Source of the DNA: Channallabes apus
Taxonomy: Eukaryota > Chordata > Actinopteri > Siluriformes > Clariidae
Assembly: GCA_030522415.1 (NCBI GenBank)
Contig: CM060113.1
Location: 8,051,065-8,115,064 of the forward strand
Direction of reading: 5' to 3'
DNA length: 64,000 bases
In this document: positions 32,699-44,778 of the stretch, piece by piece
How the letters are laid out: every line of letters begins with the position of its first letter
How positions within the stretch are numbered: the first letter of the stretch is position 1
The notes under the pieces: model-generated
The model's database searches: none
Told to the model about the DNA's origin: nothing
What the model saw: the letters and a program-made list of their open reading frames with translations, nothing else
Made by a program: the position numbers and the translations under genes

Positions 32699-34236
32699 TA
32701 GTGAGTTACAGTTTAAGGGGGTCCATGGCTATTTTAAAGACTAATGACACTGATTCTCGTAGCATTCGACTAATGATAATAATTAAAAAAAATAATAATA
32801 ATAATCATATAAATAATAAAAACAAAATGCTATGCAAAACCTTTACTTTTTTCAGTCCTGTAGGGTTACCTATATAATGTCCAACAGAATAGAGCATATG
32901 TTTAGAATACAAAAGAAAGAATAAGGTGTGGTCTAAAGTGTACTTTTGGTTTTAATTGTAATAATGTGTATATTAAAAGTATGCTATGCTTTTCTTAGAC
33001 CTTGTCGTGGTGTAGGAGTTAATACACTCCTGTGAATCTCATGGCTATGTCACTAGGAGCTTAATGCATCCAGCAGGTGCACTTGGTGCGCACATCTCAA
33101 GACTCGTGTCAAACAAAGAGTGATCTCCTGTGAGAGGTATCCAACACCTCCTAATGTAATAACAGCAGCCCACAAACATAATATAAATCTGCAACTTTTA
33201 TTGTAATCCCGGAAGCATAATAAATTTCGCTCAAATGTAATAGCAGTTGCTATTATTATTATTATAATTATTATTATTATTATACATTAAAAGCTGCAGA
33301 CTTGTATTACGTTTGTGGTTTATTATATTTGTGGGAAGGTATTACGTTGACCCCTGGAGCCAGGCCAGACGGTTTATGTCCACAGGCAATGGAGCCCAAA
33401 ATACTGACAGGGAACCCTTGTGAGCTCACTACCTGCAAGATGATGTGGATCAGCTGCAATGCCAGTGTGATAAATAAATAATGGACAGGCTTAGACTGTA
33501 GAAGTCGTACGCAAGATATGTACATAAGTAATGTAGGTCAGATTACTTTTCCTAAAGAATTCATTACAAATTTTGTTGACAAATGAAAGCTTGTTATACA
33601 TCCATTCATTTGTATTCAGTAACGTATTTACCGCTAATAAGGGTGGATGTGGATCTGGAGCCTTGCTTGAACAGCAAGGATGAGAACAGCATTGTTAATC
33701 TACAGCTCCAGGGTTCCTGGTTTGATCCTGTTCCTCCGCCTTCCTCCCACAACCATCACAACCTCCACCTGACCATCATAGCCATATGTGGTTATGTCAT
33801 AATGTTCGAACCACAGAATGGTATAGGATGTCTGTGTACCATGTAGATTTACAATTACAGTTTACTTTCACTGGAAACCCAAACCTGTTCCAGCATTACT
33901 TTGCCTCTGTACAGAAAACAAGATCTGGGAAGACATGGATTTCCAAAGTTGGACTGGAAGAACCGTTTACCTGAAATCATTAATGCATTCACAGCTAAAA
34001 GGATTACTACTCACAAAATCTAGTGCAAAGCCTTCACAGAATGGGATGTTCAAGATGCATGTACACGTAGTATGTTCAGGTTTTTGACGATAGTATGTAC
34101 AGTAGTGGGTATAAAATGCCTCTTTATGTGAATTAATCCAGGGTGCTGCCTTGTGCTCAGTGTTCCCAAGATACAGTCCAGATGCAACCAGGTACTGGAA
34201 TTCATTCTGTGTATCTAAATGCATTTAAAAGGCATC
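32699..34236. other. bbs7-ccna2 spacer, first part, no gene seen
   Basis: Contains short AAT/ATT arrays near 32795 and 33250 and a possible SINE scrap near 33690-33780 (GCTCCAGGGTTCCTGGTTTGATC). ORFs here show no family resemblance. Confidence 0.4.
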
Positions 34237-34352
34237 CAGAGAAAAATTATTTGTCCCTTTCTGAAGGGCATCTGGCATAAAACCTGTGCCAAGTTGTTGT
34301 GTGGATTGTGTGCTTAGGAGCAGCTGAAAGACCAATAACAACAAATCCGGTT
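34237..34352 (+). repeat. Third tRNA-type SINE family, 3' fragment
   Basis: GAAGGGCATCTGGCATAAAACC and GGAGCAGCTGAAAGACC match the 3' part of the complete copy at 63284-63512. Confidence 0.65.
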
Positions 34353-34440
34353 TCTTCCCAAAGTCCAAAACCATGCAGATTAGTTTAACTGGTGTTGTGT
34401 GTGGCCTGTTTTGTGTGTGTGTATGTATGTGTGTGTGCAC
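34353..34440 (+). repeat. V-SINE central fragment
   Basis: CGGTTTCTTCCCAAAGTCCA and CATGCAGATTAGTTTAACTG are the decayed central block. Confidence 0.5.
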
Positions 34441-34459
34441 TGCTCAGCAATAACACCCA

Positions 34460-34880
34460 TGACCCTATCGCCAGTTCACCAGATGCAGTTTTGGAGTTGC
34501 TCTCACAATTTGTCCCTTGTCAAAGTCACTCAAATCCTTACGACTGCCCATTTTTTTCTGCTTCCAACTCATCATCTTCAAGGAAAAGGGTTCACTTGCT
34601 ACCTAATGTATCCCACCACTTCCAGCCGCCATTGTAGCGAGATATTGAAAATATAGCTACTGTGAGAAGGCCCATATTGTGATGGCTAGATGACTGGGTT
34701 AGAGTAGCTCCAAAACTGCAGCTCTTGTGGGATGTTCCCCGATCGCAGTGGTCAGGACAAACCAAAAGTGATCCGAGGAAGAAAAACTGGTGTACTGGCG
34801 ACTGGGTTATGGGGTGCCTCGGCTCACTGATACACATGGGGAGTGAAGGCTGGACTGAAAGGCATCAGAATACATTGTTG
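34460..34880. mobile_element. Foldback-type non-autonomous element, fragment 1
   Basis: Carries the arm TTTTGGAGTTGCTCTCACA and its inverse GAGTAGCTCCAAAACTGCAG, separated by about 200 bp. The same arms occur at 53360-53900 and 59443-60027. Confidence 0.5.
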
Positions 34881-34932
34881 GCATATTCTAATACTCAATA
34901 TTAGAATATGATTATTATGTTATGGTTGATCA

Positions 34933-34933
<1 letters not shown>

Positions 34934-34993
<60 letters not shown>
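34934..34993. repeat. (TA)n microsatellite
   Basis: About 30 TA units. Confidence 0.95.
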
Positions 34994-34994
<1 letters not shown>

Positions 34995-35014
34995 TGTATG
35001 GCTAAAAGTTGGCA

Positions 35015-36075
35015 CATATACTGGCACAGGTTTTATTTTTCCTCATCGACTTCTTCATTTCCCTGTGGTCTTCCACAAGGCTCTGTGCCACTCTATTTTC
35101 ATTGTACATGCTACCTCTGGGCTCCATTTTTAGGAAACATGGGGTATCTTTCCACTTATACGCTGACGATACGCAAATTTACTTACCTTTTAAGAAAAAT
35201 GATGGTCTGGCCATGACTACTTTGCTATCCTGTTTAGAGGAAGTTAAATCTTGGTTATCTCATAACTTTTTATCCCTTAATGAAAAGAAAACTGAGGTGG
35301 TAGTCTTTGGCCCATCGGAGCACATCAAGGCCCCTGATCTTGATCTGGGTCCTCTATCAGCTTTTAGATCCTCTCAGGTTCGGAATTTAGGCTTCCTGTT
35401 AGATGATAAACTAAAACTTGAGAAACAAATCTCTACCATGATTGGATCTAGCTTTTATCAGCTCCGTACGCTCGCTAAAATGAAACCTTTTCTCACTGAT
35501 AAGACCCTAGAGATGGCCAATCATGTCTTCATTACAACCGGCTTGATTATTGAAACTCTCTTTATTATGGTGTTTCTAAAGCTCAAATCGCCCGTCTTCA
35601 ACTGGTTCAGAACGCTGCTGCTAAATTTCTTCTGAAAAAGAAAAAAAGGGATCATGTGACTCTGCTTCTGAAAGCCCTTCATTGGCTGCTTGTTCAATTC
35701 AGAATTCATTTAAAAAATTTTACCATTTGTTTTTAAATCGTTACACCAGCAAGCACCCATCTACTTATCTGAATTGCTGCTTTATAAATAAGCTAAACCT
35801 AAACCTAATATATCAACCATAATATATATATTACGTCGCCGTCACCCTTGGCTTGCTCATCAGAGAGATTTCATTCATTCGTCTCATTATTATTATCTAC
35901 ACATTTTTCTCACACATACACACTTCCAATTATTTTCTTTTCTAAAATTATTATTATTTTATTATTTTTTTTATTTATTTATTTTTTGTAAATTTTCTTT
36001 CATTTTTGTGAAGCTGCTTTGAGACAATGACCATTGTTAAAAGCGCTATGTAAATAAAATTGAATTGAATTGAAT
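35015..36075 (+). mobile_element. LINE (CR1/L2/Rex1-type) 3' part with reverse transcriptase scrap
   Basis: The frame from 35009 contains YADDTQIY, the reverse transcriptase active-site motif, then NEKKTEVVVFGPS and VRNLGFLLDD, typical of CR1/L2/Rex1-type LINEs. The 5' part, including the endonuclease, is missing and the frame breaks near 35560-35640. The 3' end is AAAGCGCTATGTAAATAAAA followed by TTGAA repeats, as in the tails at 16.3 and 48.8 kb. Confidence 0.8.
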
Positions 36076-36189
36076 ATATATATTATCAGAAAGGAGTTAA
36101 ATACTTTTTCACAGCACTCTACCTCATCATATACTGATTGGATTTACTGATTTAATATTCGTCCCGCCTGTTGTTCATCATTCAATACG

Positions 36190-36374
36190 TCAGTTTTTTA
36201 AAATTCCAACGAGCCAATGACGTTCCCCGGACTTAACTTCTAACCGTTTTTTTTGTGTGTGTATCGACGAAGCGAAAGAAATATGGACGCTTTCAGTCGC
36301 CGTAGATCAGTGACGTCAGAGGCTGTGCTGCATTCTGATTGGGTAGTTTCAATAGTCGCGGGCTACTTGAACTG
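36190..36374 (+). promoter_or_regulatory. ccna2 core promoter (CCAAT, CRE, CDE/CHR)
   Basis: Elements in order: CCAAT at 36214-36218, CRE TGACGTCA at 36311-36318, inverted CCAAT (ATTGG) at 36338-36342, CDE region AATAGTCGCGGG from 36351, and CHR CTTGAA at 36366-36371. This order and the CDE/CHR wording match the human CCNA2 promoter as I know it, where DREAM/MuvB repression through the CHR limits expression to S-G2-M. NF-Y and CREB/ATF would bind the CCAAT and CRE sites. Confidence 0.85.
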
Positions 36375-36571
36375 AGAAAGCGACGATACTGTGAGCCGGG
36401 GTTGGAGGAGTCGCGCTAAAGGTCGTGTTGGGAGAGAAAAAGGCGTTTATTGTACTTTATGTTCATAGATGAATAGTTTTCAGGACGATGGCGCTCTTTT
36501 TGTAGCTTAGCTTGTCTTTCGGTTTGTCTTTTTCCCATCCTGTTCTTCGCTGCTGTTTGTTTTGTCTCCAG

Positions 36572-36684
36572 GTATGGCGGTTTGAATTTTAGACCTTTTA
36601 TTTCAGAAAAAAAAACAAGCAAATTAAACTTGTTTGTGTAAACGGCTACAAGCTACAATCGATTCCTTATTTCTTCCTTGTAGG
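36572..36684 (+). other. Possible 5' UTR intron of ccna2
   Basis: A donor-like CCAG|GTATGG near 36571 and an acceptor-like TTCCTTGTAG near 36684 flank it, upstream of the ATG at 36726. Transcript data would be needed; the ATG is unaffected. Confidence 0.3.
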
Positions 36685-36725
36685 TGGAGTAACGATTATT
36701 TATTTTTGAACATAGTTTTTGTAAG

Positions 36726-39560
36726 ATGTCGGCCCAGGGCGGCGCGCTGGATGGAGGAGAGAACCAGGAGAACGTTCCTGCGCGGGTACGAGGCGCACAC
36801 AAGACCCGGCTGGAGAACCAGGAGAACGTACCCGTGAACAAGGCCAGCACCAGGACCGTGCTCGGGGCTCTGGGGAACAACGCGCGGCGACAGCCCGCAC
36901 TGCGAGGATCCAAACTGCAGGTCGGTGTGGGAATCAGCGTGGCTCTGTGGGCTGCGTCCCAAACGCCACCGTCACTGTCCGTCAAGTGTCCTGTGTAGGG
37001 CTGTGAAGCGCGCGCGTGTAGTGCACTACTCTACTGAGGGGGAGCTGTTTGGGACTGAACCTGGAGGTTCTATTGGGGTTAGCTTCTAACTTGATCTGTG
37101 CGTGTTTAGTTTTAAACACTGAGTGGTTTTTGGTGTTAACTTCAGTGGTTTTAATGTTAAGTCTTGGTGTTTTGATTTATTACTCAGATGGTTAATAATA
37201 AACACTAATGACCGACTTGATTACCCCCATTTTTTTCTACCCCTTTGAATTCAAATTAAACCGTTTAAAATATAGATTTTTCTGCTGCTAAAGTCTTGTA
37301 CTTCATTTGCATCATTTTTTTAAATGCCTTTTTTCCCCTTTTTGTTTCCCTCCTCTTCTCAAAGCGCCATTTTATTCTCATCCTCCCTGAGTTTGCTCAG
37401 GAAACACCCGTTGCTAAGATTTTGCAAACAAAGTGAATTAAAAAAAGAGAGTTTCAGGAATTTTTTTTTTTAAGAGACACTCTAAGATTGGCAACATTTT
37501 AACAAAGTAACTTAAAAAAAAAAAAAGAATTTTACATGAAGGTCCATATTGGCTACATCTCAGTAAACATGCTTTGATCAGATTAGAGAAAATATTACAG
37601 GAATATTTGTTTGCTTCTACACCTCAAATATTAAACATTAAGATTTGCAACTTTTCAAAAGAATTTGCACACCAGGTAAAAAGGCTTTCAGTTTTAATTT
37701 CAGCCCTATTGTTTAATCATTTGTATTAAACCAGTCAGTCTAATGCAGTTTCAAAAGCAGCCTAAGTTGGTCTTCAATATGTCCAATGCATCCCAAATAT
37801 GAGGAAGAGACGGGTGTCGTGCGACCTGATTGACCACCATTTCAGGATCTAAGTTGTCTGTGTAAATTTACCCCCACCTGCAGGACTCGGCACAAGCAGA
37901 CGACTACAGCAAATGCAGTAATGTCGAGAAGCCAGCAGCCAAGCAACCAGCTTTTCAGATCCACGTCGACGAACCCGATGGTGCCTGCTCCAAAAGACAA
38001 GCGTCGGCCAAGCAAGCCGCCGTGGATTGCTCCCCGTTAACGCTGAACCCGACGGTGACTCGGCTCAGACAGCCCCTAGCTACTATTGAACTGCCCATGG
38101 ATCTCAGTTTTGGTGGGTGAAATGGTCGCGTCTTTGCCTTATTTAAGAAAAACAAAAATAACTGATCTGTTTTTGTTTTAGATTCCCCCATGGACATGTC
38201 AGTAGTTGAGGGTGAGGACAGGACCGTGAATGTAAATGAAGTCACTGATTACGCTGCTGAAATCCACACCCATTTAAGGCAGATGGAGGTGTGTATGCGT
38301 ATATGGATGATTGTATGCTGGGTCACAGGTCTTGTTCCCCCCCCTTTTTTTTTTTTTTAAATCCTGTTTTCTCACCCAGGTTAAGTGTAGGCCGAAAGCG
38401 GGCTACATGAAGAAGCAGCCGGACATCACAAACAGTATGCGTGCTATCCTGGTGGACTGGTTGGTGGAAGTCGGAGAGGAGTACAAGCTCCAGAACGAGA
38501 CGCTGTACCTGGCCGTGAACTACATCGACCGCTTCCTGTCATCCATGTCCGTCCTGAGGGGGAAGCTGCAACTTGTTGGCACCGCTGCCATGCTCCTGGC
38601 TTCGTGAGTGTACTTCTGGTCAGAGTTGGTCTTCATGCGTTGCTTGGTTCTCTTTTGATTAACCCCGACTGTCCTTTTACAGGAAGTTTGAAGAGATTTA
38701 CCCCCCGGAGGTGGCAGAATTTGTCTACATCACTGACGACACCTACACAAAGAAGCAAGTGTTAAGAATGGAGCATCTGGTACTTAAGGTCTTGTCTTTT
38801 GATCTTGCAGCACCAACGATCGTCCAGTTTCTCACGCAGTACTTCCTCAGGCAGAACGTCTGCAACAAAGTGGAGAGCTTGTCCATGGTGAGAAGTCCTC
38901 CCTTTTGTGTGTTTTGAATTATCTATTATGAGTGGCGTTGTGTTGAAGACTATCTCTCTTTTCCTTTAGTTTCTTGGAGAACTAAGTTTAGTGGATGCCG
39001 ACCCCTTCCTGAAGTACCTTCCATCTCAAATAGCTGCTGCCGCATTTATTTTGGCCAACTACACCATCACAGGAGCCTCATGGGTAAGTTATACGTGCAG
39101 TTCAATCAGAAATGAAGCGCAATTTATCCTGATCACTCAGGTTGATTTTCCTATAATGGCACCGTTTGCCTTTCATCCAATTCCACAGATGTCTTAGGAA
39201 GCCATTTTGTGTGCATAATACTTTAAACTGTATTGTGCTTATCTGAGTATTTTAATCTTTCAGTCTAAATCTCTGGCGGAGACGACTGGCTACACTTTGG
39301 AAGACCTCATGCCCTGTGTACAAGATCTCCACCAGACCTACCTCGGTGCTGCTCAGCACGCACAGCAGTCCGTCAAAGAGAAGTACAAGGGCTCAAAGTA
39401 AGCAAAATGGCTTGTACTGTCTTGAATTGTGTGTTTTAGGTGTTTAATGATTTTAATGTTTGTTTCCCCCATCCCCCCCCCTTTTTTTTTTCTTCTTTCT
39501 TTTTTCAGATACCATGAAGTTTCTCTCATTGAACCCCCACAGAAGCTGATTTTAAATTGA
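36726..39560 (+). CDS. ccna2: Cyclin A2, complete
   Basis: Regulatory subunit of CDK2 and CDK1 in S phase and G2/M. Eight coding exons: 36726-36920, 37884-38112, 38182-38288, 38380-38603, 38683-38887, 38970-39083, 39264-39397, 39509-39560. They join in phase to 419 codons (human 432). A destruction box RTVLGALGN lies at residues 43-51, and a motif ENQENVP is duplicated at 12-18 and 30-36. The substrate-docking MRAIL motif is at 197-201, followed by the cyclin boxes ([20 protein letters not shown], then [19 protein letters not shown] and [18 protein letters not shown]). The C-terminus is short (PPQKLILN). The start is the first ATG after the promoter. It lies about 4.7 kb downstream of bbs7 on the same strand, the usual vertebrate arrangement. 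Confidence 0.97.
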
Positions 39561-39905
39561 CTCTGACTTGTACACTTTTTTTTTTTTTTTTTTTTTTTTT
39601 TTCCCCCCCCCTTAATCCCTTTTACAAATTCCAGACTCTAACAGGAATTGTGTATACAGTCCTCATGTTGCATGAGTATGTAACTGCAATAATGGACACT
39701 GTAACCTTCGCTCATGGAGGACTTGGTGAAATTAGCATGCTGTGTATATTTTATGTGCGGTCCTGAAGGACGGCAGTTTTTATGCTTGATGCAGCCAGAT
39801 TTTGTACAGTAGATCATTTAAAGCATTTTTTTTCTTTTTTTAAATGAAAGCAAGAAAAGTGGTTCTTTACAATTTTGAAGAGTTTTCTTCCACCTTGACA
39901 TCTAA

Positions 39906-39911
39906 AATAAA
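39906..39911 (+). terminator. Polyadenylation signal of ccna2
   Basis: AATAAA 346 bp after the stop codon. The 3' UTR also contains a long T/C homopolymer at 39577-39610. Confidence 0.6.
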
Positions 39912-41995
39912 CCACTGGTTTTTCTAGAATACTGGCTTATGACTGGTAATTGACCATTTTGTCATGACTTGCAAGGTTTATATACTAGAATTTGAATTAT
40001 GGTGACATTAAAGCCACTTCCTGAAATTGTGTAAGAGGAATAAAACATTGCTCTCAGTGGCGGTTCTACACTGAATTGCTCCCTGGGTGAGACTCCCTCC
40101 CAGCTTTATGCTTATGACCGCAGGGCCAGTGAGCTGTTCCTGAGACATGGTTGACCTCAGGTATGTCTTAACCTGAGTTTGGAAAAGCTCCTCTCTGCTT
40201 GAGCTACAGTCACTGGCAATGTAAGTGCAGTCCAAAAGTTGGGGTAGATCTCAGATCCTTATGGTGCATAAAAGTGATAAGCTCAAAGAGGCTCAGTTTT
40301 TGATGGCAGTCATTAGACACTTTATTAATCTAATCTAAGGGAGGAACAATTAGCTCCTTGGTTAATTTGCTGCCCCAAATTATATGCTTTGTCATGTAAG
40401 TTATAGCAAATGGAAAATGTCTTTTAAACTATCTACACATGTAAATTAAACTGGCTATTTATATTGGCTATAGCCAACATTAACATAATAAACAATGGAA
40501 ATGAATAACTACTTGCAACAGTCTTACTGCAAAGCATAATTTTGTGATATTTAATAGAAACCATTAGAGTTTCTGTGATGGTTTGTAAGTTAGGCTTTTG
40601 TGTGTTTTATCAAGGTAAGCATCATAAGCAAGAAGGCTAACAAACCTAAGAGTTAACGTTATACCACTAATGAACATGACATGACATAAAAAAAATGCAG
40701 CAGCCAGGGTTTTCTTTAATGACCCTTTTCTCTGATTTTGTTTAATGTTAACAGATTGCATGTATGCACACTCCTTTAGTTGATGGTTATTATGGAGACA
40801 TGTGAGTGAATATAAACTGATTTGTTTTGATGTGATCTATGTGGTTAACTTAACCTGGACATCAGAATTTGACCTCACTTGAAACAGCTGTTTAATTCCT
40901 GTTTTAATGTCTAATGTTGAATATAAAACCCAGTTGGGTTTATTGGACTCGTGAGGTCACAAGAGGGAAATGCATTTGGTTTAAGCACAATACAAAAAAT
41001 GGGAGAAATTTTTTTTTTCTTGAATGTCTTAAGTTTAAAATGGTAAATACACATCTCAAGACATACAAAATATGTTAATTGTTCCCCAAATGCTTGTGCC
41101 ATGATGGCCCTAGTTTCAGATTTTCCCTTAAACATTTAATACTTTAATCACAAATGTAACAAATTCACAACTGATACTTCCCCAAACAAGTAAAAAAAAT
41201 GCACAATTCTCCAAGACAAACATGAAGCTATGTATTTAAGAGTTTGGATTAAATTTTTAATTTATTGATCTTAATTTCAATTACAAACTTCCTTGAGTTA
41301 ATAAATATTTTAAAAATGTGAGCAGAGAGATCTGTTTAACTTGATCTTAAAAAAAAAGAGGAAATGCTTTAGCTTTAAACAGTTCACATTCAAGGCAGCT
41401 TTTTAATAAGGGATTACATTAAAAAATGAGAAGGCTTTTCTTGTTCTACACTACTTTTTAATCTTAAAAAGATCTTGATTTCAGAATTATCCATCTCAAC
41501 TATAGTCATAAAAAAGGAAGTCCACAAAAACAGAAATAATTAACAAAATGACATGTAATGACAGACTGAAATCTCCCCTCCCTGCATGGGAAATGCTAAT
41601 AAACGATTTACACCTAGCAATTATTTACTCTAAATTAAGCATAAATATGTTTGTTTCATCCACTCCCATTGGAAAAGCATCCACACTTATTCATTTTTAT
41701 AAATAATCCTTCAAAAGCACTGACCAAAGAGCTGTAGCGATTTTTTTTTTTACAACACACTGAGGGTATATAGTGTTTGCTGCTCTTTTATCTGTTGGCT
41801 TTTAACATCTGTGGAGTTTCTCCAAAATAGCAAACTGCTTTCCATGCAGAAGATGAGATCAGCAGGACGTCGAGCGCAAGCACTCAAAAAAAAAATCTAC
41901 ATTGGAGAAAACTTTCCCCAGCCAGTCACCGTGTAGGAGCTTAAATGTGTAAGAGTGTGTTTATGTTTCTGAGTGCTTGTTGATAAACAGTGCGT
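39912..41995. other. ccna2-tmem33 convergent spacer and tmem33 3' UTR
   Basis: No coding sequence seen. The right part should be tmem33 3' UTR on the minus strand; an AATAAA on that strand lies at 41266-41261, but its use is unproven. Confidence 0.45.
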
Positions 41996-44698
41996 TTAGA
42001 CTCCTGTTGGGGCCAGGCGGCTAACGAAGGCGATGCTGTTCAGGCACATTCTCCTGAAGAACACTGGGCACGCTGGCTTCATCACAAAGTGCTCCAGGAG
42101 GATCCGCAACTCCGTGAACAAGGTCCTGATGAAAAAGCGATGACCAAATCAGAGTGTTAACAAGAGCCTATAGCTGCATAAATATTAATAAAAACATGTA
42201 CAAGTGAGGAAAAGGACGTGCTCACCGACAGTAAGGGTTTCGTCTGGAGGCGTAACGCAAAGTCAGGAAACGGTAATAAATGAAAGGCTGCAGCAGGCTG
42301 CCCTGACCACTAAAAAAATAGGGAGAAAGAAAGGGGGGGGGGGGGGGGGGGACAACAAATATATGTTCAGTATTTGCACAAAATTAAATAAATCGATCAT
42401 AAGAATTATTTGATGTTACCGAAGTAGTAAGGTCACTTCATTGGCTCCTCAAAACCAAATTTCCCTGAAACTTCTGAGGTAAATATTAAAAATAAATTAC
42501 TCTGCTTGTCCCTGCTGCGTACAGGACTACCATCCACTATTTATGGTGAATTAATGGCTTTGAGTCACATCACTTTCAATAAAATTCTGGAGGGATGTCT
42601 CTCAAACACTAGCGTACATATTAAAATGCAATCTTGATTGCTCTTTTTGACATCACTGGAGATGATGACTTAAGCAAAACATCGTTTAGTGTCCTTTGCG
42701 TCCCTCCTGGCCAGGCATTCTCTTTGATTTAAGTGGGTGGATGCCACGTCACCCAGTGGCTGGAGAATCTGGAGAAGATTCACTACTCGATCAGTAATTC
42801 AAACTTAAAATTTCAACAGGTGTTTACTTAGTTTTGTCCTTGTTTAAAAATCAATCAAAATATTGTACAAAAAAAAAAAAAAAAGGCTACCTGAAGAGCA
42901 TAAAGACAGTAGCTGGCATCAGGAAGATCTCATTGCAAGCGATGAACTTAAGAATGTTCTGCTGATTGGCTGTGAGCTTGTTCAGGAAGTTCCGCACGAA
43001 CTGTAGACTGTCTGGTCCCATCGTCTAAAACGGAGCAGCATTTTTAAAAAAAATTTAAAAATGCTCTGCTTAAAAGAGAAGTCTTTATACCTAGCTTTAC
43101 TTACATCCAGAACCTTCTTAGTGTATGTAGTGGCATGAAGCAGTGAGAAAAGGAACACAGGGAATATGCTCACTGCAAACTTCTGTTAAGGATAAAAATT
43201 TCACACACCAGAGACTTCACTTTTACTTTAGTGCTACAGTAGTATATAAAGATATATTGTGTGCGCGCGGACGTTAAATCAGGTATATAATGAAAGAGGA
43301 TACTGGTGATGGGGTAGGAGTTGACCAGGATGAGTGAGTAAAGGAGGTAATGACAGCTGTCCTCCTGTAACGCCTGTGAAAGAAAGGCTCGGCTGAGCTG
43401 GAAGTGAGGAAGCCGCTGATGCAGACGCAGCGCGCTGGTCAAAGCGTTGGCCAACAGAGCCCTCTGGTAGAAGTTAGCTGCTGCCATTGGCCTGGAAGAC
43501 AAGAGGCGTTCATTGAATCAAATAAACCAGCTCAGGGTTAAAAAGGAACAAAAAAATAAATAAAAAAAATCAGTGCATATCATTGACGACAACAAGAAAT
43601 CTCTAAGCTGAACACAAATAGATTTACTTATAAAATTTGACAAAACAATTAACTAATCTTCATAAATCATATACTCGGCATGTATTACTACATTTTAATA
43701 TACGGGATCAAGAGGTATCATGTATAAATAAAAATAAAAAATATATTACATTTACAGCATTTAGCAGAAAGCCTTATCCAAGGGCTGAAATAGAAGTTTT
43801 ATCTAATAGCGTTTTTCTCTAAATGCTAGTTCACTCAGAATCGAGGAGGGGCGCCGAGAATACCTTCTGAAAACCAGGCTTTTTTTTATATGTTTGACAT
43901 TTATATATTAAAAAAATACATTATTAAAAACAAAAAAAGAATTTAAATGACCGTGTATAAACGGAGGTCTGTGTGTGCACAAAGCCGCAGGCTGCAAGCA
44001 GGCGCCTCAGATGACAGAAAACTCCCTTATTATTATAAATATTGTATATTTTAATAGAGTCAAAATAACCTCCACATCTACCTACAGAATTTACTTTCAC
44101 TGTTGTATTTGTGCTTAACCTTTTGTGGGTGTCACGTTTTGCACATGAGCTGCACCAGCATACAAACATGATACGCAATTCTATAAATTCTACAAGTAGG
44201 AATGATTTCTAACTTTTCTTCTCCCCCTTTTAGATATAGTTTGAATTTACCATGTGTTTTATCATGAAGTTTATCTCCTTGAAACCCCACAGTAGCTCAC
44301 CTATTTTAAAGCTTAATATTTATTTAAATTCCATATACCAGGATTATAGATTATAATACAAATAATTATAATTGTGTCTAGTTGTCCATGAATACAAGTT
44401 AGAACAAGACGGCTGCAAATCTGCTCTATTTTACATTTTATGAAGAGTTTAAAAAATGCTTAAATGTATGAACATTACACAAGATTAATAAATTTTTTGC
44501 TTCACAAATCCATGTGTGAAAGTCATGTCTCATTCTCCCTGAACCACTCTTTCACAATTTGACTCTGAGGAATCCTGGCATCGTCATTTTGTAATGTGAA
44601 GAAAATAAATAAATGCATCGATGGAATCCTGAACCTAGACCTGATACCTAGCTGCTGATTTGATTTATGATTGTTAGTATCATGTTTTTGTAAATATT

Positions 44699-44778
<80 letters not shown>

